NCBI RefSeq assembly: GCF_000739595.1
Contig: NZ_BBJP01000018.1
Location: 1-38,566 of the forward strand
Length of the DNA stretch: 38,566 bases
Origin: Halorubrum halophilum
Lineage (GTDB): Archaea > Halobacteriota > Halobacteria > Halobacteriales > Haloferacaceae
Reading direction: 5' to 3'
Shown piece after piece: positions 31,621 to 38,566 of the stretch (within the stretch, counting starts at the first letter, position 1; each line of letters begins with the position of its first letter). The notes under the pieces are model-generated. The model made no database searches. It was not told the origin of the DNA and saw only the letters and a list, made by a program, of their open reading frames with translations. The position numbers and the translations under genes were made by a program.

Positions 31621-32251
31621 CGACGCCGATCGGTCGGCGGGGGCCGGCTGGCGCCCCGGCGCCGGCGACGCCGAGGCCCGGGTCCTCGTCGTCGACAACT
31701 ACGACTCGTTCGCGTACAACCTCGTCCAGTACGTGGGCGAGGTCGCCGGCGCGGTTGCGGTGCGGCGCAACGACGCGGTGGACGTCGAGGGGATCCGCGC
31801 GCTCGATCCGGACGGCGTCGTCGTCTCCCCGGGGCCGGGTACCCCCGCGGAGGCGGGCGTCTCGATCGACGCGTTCGAACTCGAACGTCCCGTGTTCGGC
31901 GTCTGCCTCGGCCACCAGGCGCTGTGCGCGAGCGGCGGGAGCCGAGTGGGCCACGCCCCGGAGGTCGTCCACGGGAAGCCCTCGACGATCGCTCACGACG
32001 GCGCGGGCGTGTTCGCCGGGCTCCCCGACCGCCTCCGCGTCGGGCGGTACCACTCGCTGTGCGTCGAACGCGAGGATCTCCCCGACGAGCTGGTCGAGAC
32101 CGCGCGCACCGAGGACGAGCGCGGGGTCGTGATGGGCGTGCGTCACCGCGACAAGCCCCACGTCGGCGTGCAGTTCCACCCCGAGAGCATCCTGACGCCG
32201 CGGGGGAAGGCGATGGTGCGGAACTTCGTAGAGGTGTGTGAGGATGAGTGA
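31613..32251 (+). CDS. pabA: Glutamine amidotransferase component II (PabA/TrpG)
   Basis: A 212-aa class I glutaminase that supplies ammonia to component I. After a disordered start (about 20 residues) it has [20 protein letters not shown], the oxyanion strand [13 protein letters not shown], the nucleophile Cys in [10 protein letters not shown], and the His-Glu pair in [11 protein letters not shown]. These complete the Cys-His-Glu triad. The start overlaps pabB by 8 nt and its own end overlaps the aminotransferase by 8 nt. The three genes are therefore translationally coupled. Since TrpG and PabA are alike, the gene could serve either pathway; the PabC neighbour favours p-aminobenzoate. Confidence 0.9.
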   Translation: MTDDADRSAGAGWRPGAGDAEARVLVVDNYDSFAYNLVQYVGEVAGAVAVRRNDAVDVEGIRALDPDGVVVSPGPGTPAEAGVSIDAFELERPVFGVCLGHQALCASGGSRVGHAPEVVHGKPSTIAHDGAGVFAGLPDRLRVGRYHSLCVEREDLPDELVETARTEDERGVVMGVRHRDKPHVGVQFHPESILTPRGKAMVRNFVEVCEDE

Positions 32252-33158
32252 GGATTCTCAAGAACGCCGCTACCACGTCGACGGCGAGATCGTGCCCGCG
32301 AGCGAGGCGACCGTCTCCGTCGAGGACCGCGGGTTCGCCTACGGGGACGCCGCCTTCGAGACGCTGCGCGCGTACGGGGGCGAGGCCTTCCGGTGGGACG
32401 ATCACGCGGCGCGGCTCGCGGACACCTGCGAGACGCTCGGGCTCGACCACGGGCTCGCGGACTCGGACCTGAAGGCCCGGATCGACGAGACGCTCGCCGC
32501 GAACGACTTCGCAGACGCGTACGTGAAACTCTCCATCACTCGCGGGGTCCAGCCCGGGACGCTCGACCCGAAACCCGAGGTCGATCCCACCGTCGTCGTG
32601 ATCGCGAAGCCGCTCCCTCGGGGCGGCGTCGACTCGGAATCGGTCCACGGCGGCCCCGCTGTGCTCCAGACGACGAAGACCCGAAAGCCCGCCTCACGGG
32701 CGCTCCCGGCCGACGCGAAGACGCACAACTACCTCAACGGGATCCTCGCGCGACTGGAGCTGCGCGTGACCGGCGCCGACGAGGCGCTCATGCTCGATAC
32801 TGATGGTAACGTCGCCGAGGGAGCGACCTCAAACCTCTTCTTCGCCGACGGCACCGCCCTCAAGACGCCCTCGCTCGACGGGCCGATCCTCCCCGGCGTG
32901 ACGCGGCGAGCCGTGATCGAGATCGCGGAGGAGGAGGGGATTCCGGTCGAGGAAGGGACGTACGCGCCCGACGCGGTGCGCGAGGCCGACGAGGTCTTCC
33001 TCACCAACTCGACGTGGGAGATCCGACCTGTCGCGACGGTGGACGGGCTGGACGTGGGCGGAGACGGTGAGGGCGTCGAGGGACCGCTGACCGCGCTGCT
33101 CTCGCGACTCTTCGATCGGCGCGTGGAGGAGCGGTACTACGGCGGCGAGCGGTCATAG
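32244..33158 (+). CDS. pabC: Class IV aminotransferase / aminodeoxychorismate lyase (PabC-like)
   Basis: A 304-aa PLP enzyme. It opens with HVDGEIVPASEATVSVEDRG and FAYGDAAFETLR (fold type IV signature). The PLP-binding Lys is in DAKTHNYLNGILAR. EGATSNLFFADGTALKTPS supplies the Glu and phosphate-binding residues, and VFLTNSTWEIRPV lies near the C-terminus. In the operon context it would cleave aminodeoxychorismate to p-aminobenzoate and pyruvate. Branched-chain or D-amino-acid aminotransferases share the fold, so the lyase call rests mainly on the neighbours. The ATG at 32244 was chosen over a GTG 6 nt earlier (32238). It is the last gene of the triplet. Confidence 0.85.
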   Translation: MSEDSQERRYHVDGEIVPASEATVSVEDRGFAYGDAAFETLRAYGGEAFRWDDHAARLADTCETLGLDHGLADSDLKARIDETLAANDFADAYVKLSITRGVQPGTLDPKPEVDPTVVVIAKPLPRGGVDSESVHGGPAVLQTTKTRKPASRALPADAKTHNYLNGILARLELRVTGADEALMLDTDGNVAEGATSNLFFADGTALKTPSLDGPILPGVTRRAVIEIAEEEGIPVEEGTYAPDAVREADEVFLTNSTWEIRPVATVDGLDVGGDGEGVEGPLTALLSRLFDRRVEERYYGGERS

Positions 33159-33480
33159 GGAATTGCGGAGTGTTCGTCGCGGACGCGGGTTGCCAAAGGC
33201 CTGCGTATCAGTGACGCGTGGGGTCGGCCATGTCCCTGCAGCGGCGGGTCACCCTCTCGACGGTGCGGCAGCGGCCGGATTCGGAGCGGCCGGGTATTGC
33301 CGACTGACGACGACGTTCGTCGGTGATCGTCGTCCCGGAGAACACAGCGAAGAACAACCTCGAAGGACCGGCCGCTCGCGCCACCGCAGTCGCTGAAAGT
33401 AGGCAGCCGACCAAGACAACCGCCCGCGCGTTGTCGCCCGTTCCGACACGGGTTTGCCCGCTGCGCCGCCTCCTGTCGAC
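33159..33480. other. Intergenic region with no recognised feature
   Basis: 322 nt between pabC and the DUF4442 gene. It contains no TATA-like box matching a credible ORF and no strong hairpin beyond short GC-rich pairings. An 11-mer shared with the repeat elements (GCGGTGGCGCG, minus strand 33377-33387) lacks their TATA box and hairpin. ORFs here are low-complexity and without recognisable homology. Possibly gene decay or leader DNA. Confidence 0.4.
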
Positions 33481-33999
33481 GTGACCGACTCCCCCACCGA
33501 CGTCGACCGCGACCCCGACCCGCGCCCGCTCCGTGAGGACCCGCCGGCGGAGAGCCTCCGCACCCGGCTGTGGCGCCGCGGGTTCAACCTCCTGCCCGCC
33601 TACCGCGGCACCGGTGCCCGGGTCGATCACATCGGTGCGGACTGGCGGTACGTCCGGATCCGGGTCCCGTTTAACTGGCGGACGCGCAACGCGGTCGGCA
33701 CCATCTTCGGCGGGAGCCTCTACGGCGCGATCGACCCGGTCTACATGACGATTCTCAGGCGGATCCTCGGCGACGGCTTCACCGTCTGGGACAAGTCGGC
33801 CGCGATCGAGTTCCTCGAACCCGGCCGTGACACGCTGTACGCGGAGTTCGCGCTCTCGGACGACGACATCGAGGCGCTCCGCGAGAAACTGGGTCCCGGC
33901 GAGTCGACCGACCGCGACTACCTCGTCTCGCTGGTCGACGAAGCGGGGACGGTCCACGCGGCCTGCGAGAAGACGCTGTACGTTCGCCGCGACGAGTGA
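33481..33999 (+). CDS. DUF4442 hotdog-fold thioesterase-like protein
   Basis: A 172-aa protein with an acidic N-terminus followed by the DUF4442 segment NWRTRNAVGTIFGGSLYGAI and DPVYMTILRRIL, then KSAAIEFLEPGRDTLYAEF and a strand-rich end (VSLVDEAGTVHAACEKTLYVRR). This resembles hotdog thioesterases of the YiiD_C/DUF4442 group, which may act on acyl-CoA; activity is unproven. I take the GTG at 33481 (MTDSPTDVDRD); an in-frame TTG at 33454 is less likely. No clear TATA box is visible. It is convergent with the response-regulator gene. Confidence 0.8.
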   Translation: MTDSPTDVDRDPDPRPLREDPPAESLRTRLWRRGFNLLPAYRGTGARVDHIGADWRYVRIRVPFNWRTRNAVGTIFGGSLYGAIDPVYMTILRRILGDGFTVWDKSAAIEFLEPGRDTLYAEFALSDDDIEALREKLGPGESTDRDYLVSLVDEAGTVHAACEKTLYVRRDE

Positions 34000-34009
34000 C
34001 GGAGATCGC

Positions 34010-34789
34010 TCAGTCGCCCGCCTGCGCCCCCGACGCGACCTCCTCGAACTCCGAGACGGAGATGACGAGCCGGTCGTCGCTCGTGGTCGTCACCATCTTC
34101 GACTCCGCGAAGGTGGACCCGTCCGCGCGGAGCCCGGTGCTCGTCCCGGTCCACCGCTCGCCGTCCATGACCGCCGGGATGATGTGGGTACGGATGTGCT
34201 CGACCTCCTCGGTCGGGTGGAGCCGCTGCCAGCGCTCCCCGACGAGTTCGTCGGAGTCGTAGCCGTACAGGTCGCCGTACTCCTCGCCCACGAACTCGAA
34301 CGTGCCGTCGGGCGCCACGGTACAGATCCCGTCCAGCACGACCTCACTGGTCGGGCCGCTTTCCGACTCCCGGTTCGGCTCCGACCCGAACCGCCCGCTG
34401 GCGCCTTCGATCGCGTGTTCGACCCGGCGCAACAGCGCGGTGTAGCCGTCGGCGCCGCCGCGCTTCGTGACGTAGTCGCTCACGCCCGCGCGGATCATTT
34501 CGGCTGCGATCGTGTCCGGATCCGTCGCGGAAAAAAGGAGGAAGGGCAGGTCCGGATTGTGCTCTCTGGCGTCGGAGAGCAGTTCGACGCCCGTCCGGCC
34601 GGGCATGTCGTAGTCGCTGACTACGCAGTCGAACGATTCGCGTTCGAGCCGTTCGAGGGCGGCCTCGGGGTCCGTCTCCACGGCGGTCTCGCAGTCGATC
34701 TCGTCGTCGCGTTCGAGGTACGCCGCGACGAGCTCGGCGAGGCCCGGCTCGTCGTCGACGCAGAGCACTCGAAGCGGTGCGTCCGTCAT
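34010..34789 (-). CDS. Response regulator with PAS domain
   Basis: A 259-aa protein. Residues 5-125 form a CheY-like receiver: acidic pocket V-D12-D13-E14, phospho-acceptor D59 in SDYDMPGRTG, the Ser/Thr switch in LLFSATD, and Lys in DYVTKRGG. Residues about 145-250 are a PAS domain (DGICTVAPDGTFEFVGEEYG and DELVGERWQRLHPTEE). There is no kinase or DNA-binding domain, so output may be through a partner, typical for haloarchaeal receiver-PAS proteins. The ATG at 34789 was chosen because a TATA box sits 26 nt upstream; another ATG two codons earlier is less well placed. No sensor kinase is adjacent. Confidence 0.9.
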   Translation of the reverse strand: MTDAPLRVLCVDDEPGLAELVAAYLERDDEIDCETAVETDPEAALERLERESFDCVVSDYDMPGRTGVELLSDAREHNPDLPFLLFSATDPDTIAAEMIRAGVSDYVTKRGGADGYTALLRRVEHAIEGASGRFGSEPNRESESGPTSEVVLDGICTVAPDGTFEFVGEEYGDLYGYDSDELVGERWQRLHPTEEVEHIRTHIIPAVMDGERWTGTSTGLRADGSTFAESKMVTTTSDDRLVISVSEFEEVASGAQAGD

Positions 34790-34810
34790 ACCCACCGCTC
34801 GGCACCGGCC

Positions 34811-34820
34811 GGATATACCG
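34811..34820 (-). promoter_or_regulatory. TATA-like box for response regulator
   Basis: CGGTATATCC on the minus strand is about 26 nt upstream of the ATG at 34789. Confidence 0.55.
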
Positions 34821-34855
34821 TTTCCCTCCCGATGCTCAGAACTGATACCGACCGG

Positions 34856-35812
34856 TCACGCGGTCGCGGCCGCGACGAGAGACTCCTCGACGGTCTCGAC
34901 GAACCGCTCCGGGTGTTCGACGTGCGGCAGCAGCTTGGCGCGGTCGAAGACGACGAGGCGGGCGCCGGACGCGTCGGCAAGGTCTCGCCCGTCGGAGAGG
35001 GGGCTCACCTCTGCCTCGCGGCCCCAGATGATCGTCGGCGCCGTCTCCATCTCGGCGAACGCCGCCGCGAGGTCGAGGTCGCTGTTGAGGTACCCGGAGA
35101 CGAACGACGCGGGCGCGAACCGCGCGTTCTCGGCGTGGGCCGTCCGCCACTCGTAGTCGGTCCACTCGTCGCTCGGGTTCGTCGGGTCGTCGTAGCCGTG
35201 GTCGGCGTTGAAGTACCGGATCGACGGCTTCGAGGCGATCACGTTGAACAGCGCGTCGCCGACGAGCGGCGCCCGAATCAGCTCGCGCAGCCACGACTTC
35301 GGCGGGCTCGGCCCGGCGACGGTCGTCGGACAGACGCCGACGAATCCCCGGATATCGACGCCGTCAGCCGTCGATTCATCGACGTCGACCGCGGCGGCCG
35401 CGTACGCCGCCGAGAGCGACGAGGCGACGACGGCGGGCTTCTCGAAGTCGGCGAGGAAGTCGCGGACGAAGTCCTCGTACAGCGCCGCGGAGTAGCGCAG
35501 CGGCGGGCGGTCGGATCGCCCGAAACCCGGCAGGTCCGGGGCGACGACGTGGTGCTCCGCGGCCAGATCGTCGAACACCTCGCGCCACTCGCCTGCGGAG
35601 CCGGCGGCGTTGACGCCGTGGAGGCAGACGAGGTCGGGGTCGTCGGGGTCGCCCGCCTCGGTGTAGGCCACGTCCATCCCGCGCCAGCGGAACGTGCCGT
35701 CGTCGCCGTCGAGCGGCGACTCTAACTCCCCTTCGTATCGGAGGCCCGTGTTGAGCGCGGCGATCGCGCCGACGCCGAGGAGGGCGGTCCCGGCGAGGTT
35801 CCTGAGCTTCAT
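34856..35812 (-). CDS. Alpha/beta hydrolase, membrane-anchored
   Basis: A 318-aa alpha/beta-hydrolase. A short N-terminal hydrophobic segment (NLAGTALLGVGAIAALNTG) may anchor it or act as a signal. The oxyanion region is VCLHGVNAAGSAGEW, with APDLPGFGRSDRPP as strand 4 and its loop. The nucleophile elbow reads VVASSLSAAYA: small-x-Ser-x-small, but with Ala and Ser in place of the usual Gly residues. The C-terminal catalytic His is in LLPHVEHPERFVETVEE. A lid domain spans about 160-240. The substrate is not predictable. The ATG at 35812 follows a TATA-like box by about 27 nt. Confidence 0.88.
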   Translation of the reverse strand: MKLRNLAGTALLGVGAIAALNTGLRYEGELESPLDGDDGTFRWRGMDVAYTEAGDPDDPDLVCLHGVNAAGSAGEWREVFDDLAAEHHVVAPDLPGFGRSDRPPLRYSAALYEDFVRDFLADFEKPAVVASSLSAAYAAAAVDVDESTADGVDIRGFVGVCPTTVAGPSPPKSWLRELIRAPLVGDALFNVIASKPSIRYFNADHGYDDPTNPSDEWTDYEWRTAHAENARFAPASFVSGYLNSDLDLAAAFAEMETAPTIIWGREAEVSPLSDGRDLADASGARLVVFDRAKLLPHVEHPERFVETVEESLVAAATA

Positions 35813-35835
35813 GGAAACCTGTTGGTCCGCTGGCG

Positions 35836-35845
35836 ACTTATACCT
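35836..35845 (-). promoter_or_regulatory. TATA-like box for alpha/beta hydrolase
   Basis: AGGTATAAGT on the minus strand is 24-33 nt upstream of the ATG at 35812, supporting a leaderless start. Confidence 0.55.
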
Positions 35846-35881
35846 CGTGGGAGCGCGAACGGTCGGATCGACCGTACCGCG

Positions 35882-37000
35882 TCACGGTTCACCGTCGTCG
35901 ACGCACTCCGCGATCGGATCGACGATCTCCGCGGCGAGGCTGTACGGGTCCGTCTCCCGCCGCCGGACCGAGTCGGCGAGCGCGTCGATCCCGCCCCGCC
36001 GCTCGATCTCCGCAGTCGCGAGCGCGCCCACGTCCGAGCGGACCAGCGTGCGGATCTCCTCGGCGTAGCGCCGGCGCTTCGTCGCCTCGATCGCGCCCGA
36101 CTCGCGGAGGTGAGTCGCGTGCGCGTCGAACGTCTCGATAAGCTCCGCGACGCCCTCGCCGGTGTTCGCGACGGTTCGGACCACTTCGGGAATCCACTCG
36201 GGTTCACCTTCGTCGTCCCCGTCGCCGTCGTCTCCCTCCGCGTCGCCCGCGGTCTCGTCGTTTCCGCCGTCCGGGTGGTCCGGGACTTCGAACCCGTGGT
36301 GTCCCCCGCCGAGCCCCTTCGTCGGACTCTCGCGTCGGTGGACCATCTCCTCTAGCTCGGCGAGGGTGCGCTCCGCGCCGTCCATGTCGGCCTTGTTGAC
36401 GACGAACACGTCGCCGATCTCCAATATTCCCGCTTTCAGCGTCTGCACGTCGTCGCCGGAGCCGGGCTGGACCAGCACCGCGACGGTGTCGGCGGTGCGG
36501 ACCACGTCGACCTCGTTCTGCCCGGCGCCGACCGTCTCGATGATGACGACGTCCTTCCCGAAGGCGTCGAGCGCCTTCACGGCGTCCGCGGTCGCCATCG
36601 AGAGCCCGCCGAGTTGGCCGCGCGCGCTCATCGACCTGAAGAACACGTCCATGTCGCCGACGTTCGACGCCATCCGGATCCGGTCGCCGAGCACCGCGCC
36701 GCCGGTGTACGGCGAGGAGGGGTCGACGGCGACGACGCCGACGGTGTCGCCGCGGTCGCGGTAGGCGGCCGCGAGCTTGTCGACGAGCGTCGACTTCCCG
36801 GCGCCGGGCGCCCCGGTGATCCCGATCACGTCGGCGCCGCCGGTGTGCTCGTGGAGGGCGGCGACGATCCCGCGGTAGCCGGCCGCGCGGTTCTCGATGC
36901 GGGTGATGACGCGGGCGAGGGCCCGGTGGCTCCCGTCGAGGAGGTCCTCGACGAGCGCGGCGTCGCCGTCGCCGAGCGCGGGTGCGTCCGTCCCGCCCAT
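35882..37000 (-). CDS. meaB: Methylmalonyl-CoA mutase-associated GTPase MeaB
   Basis: A 372-aa G3E-type P-loop GTPase that protects and reloads the B12-dependent methylmalonyl-CoA mutase. Walker A is GAPGAGKST at residues 63-71. VVAVDPSSPYTGGAVLGDR and MDVFFRSMSARGQLGGLS are strongly conserved MeaB/ArgK blocks. The guanine-specificity motif is VNKAD. An acidic, Gly-rich insertion of about 45 residues (about 228-272) lies before EVVRTVANTGEGV. The C-terminal dimerisation helices end in the mutase-contact region. It starts directly after the mutase B12-subunit stop (TAG then ATG), so the two are one operon. Confidence 0.95.
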   Translation of the reverse strand: MGGTDAPALGDGDAALVEDLLDGSHRALARVITRIENRAAGYRGIVAALHEHTGGADVIGITGAPGAGKSTLVDKLAAAYRDRGDTVGVVAVDPSSPYTGGAVLGDRIRMASNVGDMDVFFRSMSARGQLGGLSMATADAVKALDAFGKDVVIIETVGAGQNEVDVVRTADTVAVLVQPGSGDDVQTLKAGILEIGDVFVVNKADMDGAERTLAELEEMVHRRESPTKGLGGGHHGFEVPDHPDGGNDETAGDAEGDDGDGDDEGEPEWIPEVVRTVANTGEGVAELIETFDAHATHLRESGAIEATKRRRYAEEIRTLVRSDVGALATAEIERRGGIDALADSVRRRETDPYSLAAEIVDPIAECVDDGEP

Positions 37001-37420
37001 CTACGCGCGCTCCGGGAGGTTGTTCCGGATGAACTCGATCGTCTCCTCCATCGGTGTTCCGGGGCCGAACACCTCGGCGACGCCCAGCTCCTTGAGCTTC
37101 GTCTCGTCGTCGTCGGGGATGATCCCGCCGACGAGGATCAGGGTGTCTTCGAACGCGTCGTACTCTTTGAGCCCCTCGATCACCTTCGGGACGAGCGTGT
37201 TGTGGGCTCCCGAGAGGATCGAGATGCCCAGCACGTCCACGTCCTCTTGGACCGCCGCCTGCACGATCTCCTCGGGCGCGCGGTGGAGCCCGGAGTAGAC
37301 GACCTCGAACCCGGCGTCCCGGAACGCCCGCGCGATCACGTGTGCGCCCCGGTCGTGGCCGTCGAGCCCGACCTTCGCGACCAGACAGCGGACGGCTCGC
37401 GTCTCCTGTTCGGCGCTCAT
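37001..37420 (-). CDS. Methylmalonyl-CoA mutase B12-binding subunit
   Basis: A 139-aa cobalamin-binding domain, the stand-alone small component of archaeal methylmalonyl-CoA mutase, which interconverts methylmalonyl-CoA and succinyl-CoA. The B12 motif DxHxxG is D20-G-H22-D-R-G25, where His22 is the lower axial ligand. GISILSGAHNTLVP and ILVGGIIPDDD complete the cobalamin-binding signature. The ATG at 37420 gives MSAEQETRAVRCLVAKVGLD; the longer open frame upstream is not credible. The catalytic large subunit is not in the window. It is immediately followed by meaB. Confidence 0.93.
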   Translation of the reverse strand: MSAEQETRAVRCLVAKVGLDGHDRGAHVIARAFRDAGFEVVYSGLHRAPEEIVQAAVQEDVDVLGISILSGAHNTLVPKVIEGLKEYDAFEDTLILVGGIIPDDDETKLKELGVAEVFGPGTPMEETIEFIRNNLPERA

Positions 37421-37577
37421 GCCCGACTCTCGGTCGCGTGACCGTTTGATTCTAACGGACGTTCGGGATGGATCGGACCGCGTCGGGGCGGGTGAACGAA
37501 CGAGGGGCGAGGAGACGGGAGTCCCGCGCCCTTCCGCGACCGACGGCTTGAACGCGCCAGAGACGGTACCGAACCAC

Positions 37578-38468
37578 ATGGACTTCGACGCTCCCGCACC
37601 GTCCGACGACCGACTCCCTCCCGAGACGCGGATCGGTCGCGCCGCGCTCCGGGTCGCCGACCTCGACGAGACGACCGCGTTCTACCGAGACGTGGTCGGC
37701 CTCGCGGTGCTCGACCGCGACGGCGACCGAGCGACCCTCGGCGTCGACGGAACCGCGCTCCTCGTCTTGGAACGCGCGCCCGACCGCCCGGATCGAGGCC
37801 GGAGCGACGCCGGCCTCTTCCACACCGCGTTCCGCCTCCCCTCCCGCGCCGCGCTCGGCGAGGCGCTGGCCCGCGTGCGGGACCGGTGGCGGCTCGACGG
37901 CGCCTCGGACCATCTCGTCAGCGAGGCGCTGTACCTCGACGACCCCGAGGGCAACGGCGTGGAGATCTACCGCGACCGCCCGCGCGATGAGTGGCCGGTC
38001 GACGACGACGGAACGGTTCGGATGGCGACCGACCTGCTCGATGTCGAGGGCGTCGCCGCGGCCGCTGGAGGGCCGTCCGCCGACCTCGTCGACGACGCTC
38101 CGCCCGGCACGGACGTGGGTCACATGCACCTCGAAGTCACCTCGCTGTCGGCGTTCGAGGCGGTGTACGTCGCTGGGCTCGGCTTCGAGGTCGGCATGAC
38201 GGACCCGAACGTCCGGTTCGTCGCGGCCGGCGGCTACCACCACCACCTCGGCGCGAACACGTGGCAGGGGCGGACGACGCCCGCCGCGGGGTGCGGGCTC
38301 GCGTGGTTCGAGGTCGTGGTTCCCGACGCGGCCGCACTTGAAGCGATCCGAGAGCGACTCGATTCGGTCGCGGCCGACGGCGACCTCGATGTCGTCGTCG
38401 ACGAGCGAGAAGACGGGATCGCGGTCACCGACGCCGACGGGATCGAAGTTCGGATCCGAGCAGAGTAA
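37578..38468 (+). CDS. Two-domain VOC protein, CatE-like
   Basis: A 296-aa protein with two VOC domains. Residues about 17-135 have IGRAALRVADLDETTAFYRD, FHTAFRLPSR and LDDPEGNGVEIYRDRP. Residues about 180-296 have GHMHLEVTSLSAFEAVYVAG and AAGGYHHHLGANTWQGRTTP. This architecture and the GGYHHHLGANTW block match the CatE-type catechol 2,3-dioxygenase relatives found in bacteria and archaea. Metal ligands are probably His and Glu in both domains. Ring-cleavage activity is inference. The ATG at 37578 was chosen because it yields the family start. It is divergent from the mutase operon but is not the single-domain methylmalonyl-CoA epimerase. Confidence 0.87.
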   Translation: MDFDAPAPSDDRLPPETRIGRAALRVADLDETTAFYRDVVGLAVLDRDGDRATLGVDGTALLVLERAPDRPDRGRSDAGLFHTAFRLPSRAALGEALARVRDRWRLDGASDHLVSEALYLDDPEGNGVEIYRDRPRDEWPVDDDGTVRMATDLLDVEGVAAAAGGPSADLVDDAPPGTDVGHMHLEVTSLSAFEAVYVAGLGFEVGMTDPNVRFVAAGGYHHHLGANTWQGRTTPAAGCGLAWFEVVVPDAAALEAIRERLDSVAADGDLDVVVDEREDGIAVTDADGIEVRIRAE

Positions 38469-38495
38469 CAGGCCCGAACGGTGACAATCTCAGTT

Positions 38496-38566
38496 ACTTA
38501 TAAACGAACGCGGTGGCGCGCCTCCGAGCGGCCGCCAAGGGCGGCCGCGAGGAGCCCGCGAGGGAG
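38496..38566 (+). repeat. Structured non-coding repeat element, copy 2 (partial)
   Basis: This is the 5' part of the same element as at 20.1-20.4 kb, in plus orientation and cut by the window edge. TATA-like ACTTATAAAC (38496-38505) is followed by GCGGTGGCGCG (38510-38520). Hairpin A lies at 38522-38554: CTCC pairs with GGAG, GA faces GA, and GCGGCCGCC pairs with GGCGGCCGC over AAG. The inner stem differs from copy 1 but stays paired, which suggests selection on structure. Confidence 0.65.

Noticed and set aside
33377-33387. Third copy of the repeat element (GCGGTGGCGCG, minus strand)
   Set aside because: Only the 11-mer matches. There is no TATA box before it and no CTCC/GGAG hairpin after it; chance is likely at this GC content.
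33163-33396. A 77-codon ORF in the pabC to DUF4442 gap
   Set aside because: It has no recognisable domain, an odd composition and no promoter or start support.
1-38566. tRNA or rRNA genes, insertion sequences, integrases, inteins
   Set aside because: I looked for T-arm-like GTTCRANTC blocks, transposase motifs and intein splice junctions and found none that hold up.

Overview
The window is haloarchaeal chromosome, most like Halorubrum or a close relative. The DNA is very GC-rich, the predicted proteins are strongly acidic (Asp/Glu-rich linkers and tails in many of them), and most genes have an archaeal TATA-like box about 25-30 nt before an ATG or GTG, which implies leaderless transcripts. 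Archaeal-type genes are present: ribosomal protein eL15, a TRAM-domain protein, a bat-type HTH_10 regulator, a ThiN-HTH regulator, DUF373 and DUF5781 proteins, and class I SppA. I see no tRNA, rRNA, CRISPR array, transposase or phage gene. The content looks mainly like core chromosome with long-antisense ORF shadows caused by high GC.

Layout. 1-3.2 kb: a cytochrome P450 cut by the left edge, divergent from a bat-like regulator, then a TRAM protein and a SAM methyltransferase. 3.4-8.5 kb: small winged-helix regulator, GT2 glycosyltransferase, hisF, a 60-aa protein, the DUF5781 putative metalloprotein, and a ribbon-helix-helix regulator overlapping a YhhQ/VUT queuosine-precursor transporter. 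8.6-13.5 kb: an RND/MMPL exporter and a secreted, C-terminally anchored COG1361-like protein, divergent from a TetR regulator. 13.8-19.1 kb: eL15, a membrane protein, dcd overlapping a ThiR-like gene, and metG. 19.2-20.5 kb: a small membrane protein, a VOC protein and a non-coding repeat element. 20.5-25.4 kb: an MFS carrier, the riboflavin-pathway reductase, a coiled-coil protein with a long leader, and an NCS2 permease. 25.6-33.2 kb: SppA, DUF373, aroE, a CopD-like membrane protein, an HhH protein and a pabB/trpE-pabA-pabC triplet. 33.5-38.5 kb: DUF4442, a receiver-PAS protein, an alpha/beta hydrolase, meaB with the B12-binding mutase subunit, and a two-domain VOC protein.

Working together: AroE (shikimate) and the chorismate-using PabB/PabA/PabC set are one metabolic theme. 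MeaB and the B12 subunit serve methylmalonyl-CoA mutase. The RHH-transporter and TetR-exporter pairs look like self-contained regulated transport units.

The most unusual material is non-coding. A roughly 300-nt element at 20.1-20.4 kb (minus strand) carries its own TATA box and several hairpins that share tandem G-A/G-A internal loops with differing but still complementary arms. A second copy of its 5' part begins at 38.5 kb and runs off the window. Other notable sites are palindromes placed on or next to TATA boxes (8092-8107 and 1221-1238), an upstream ORF ending 3 nt before the coiled-coil gene, and a large inverted repeat with an orphan TATA box in a convergent gap near 6.1-6.2 kb.
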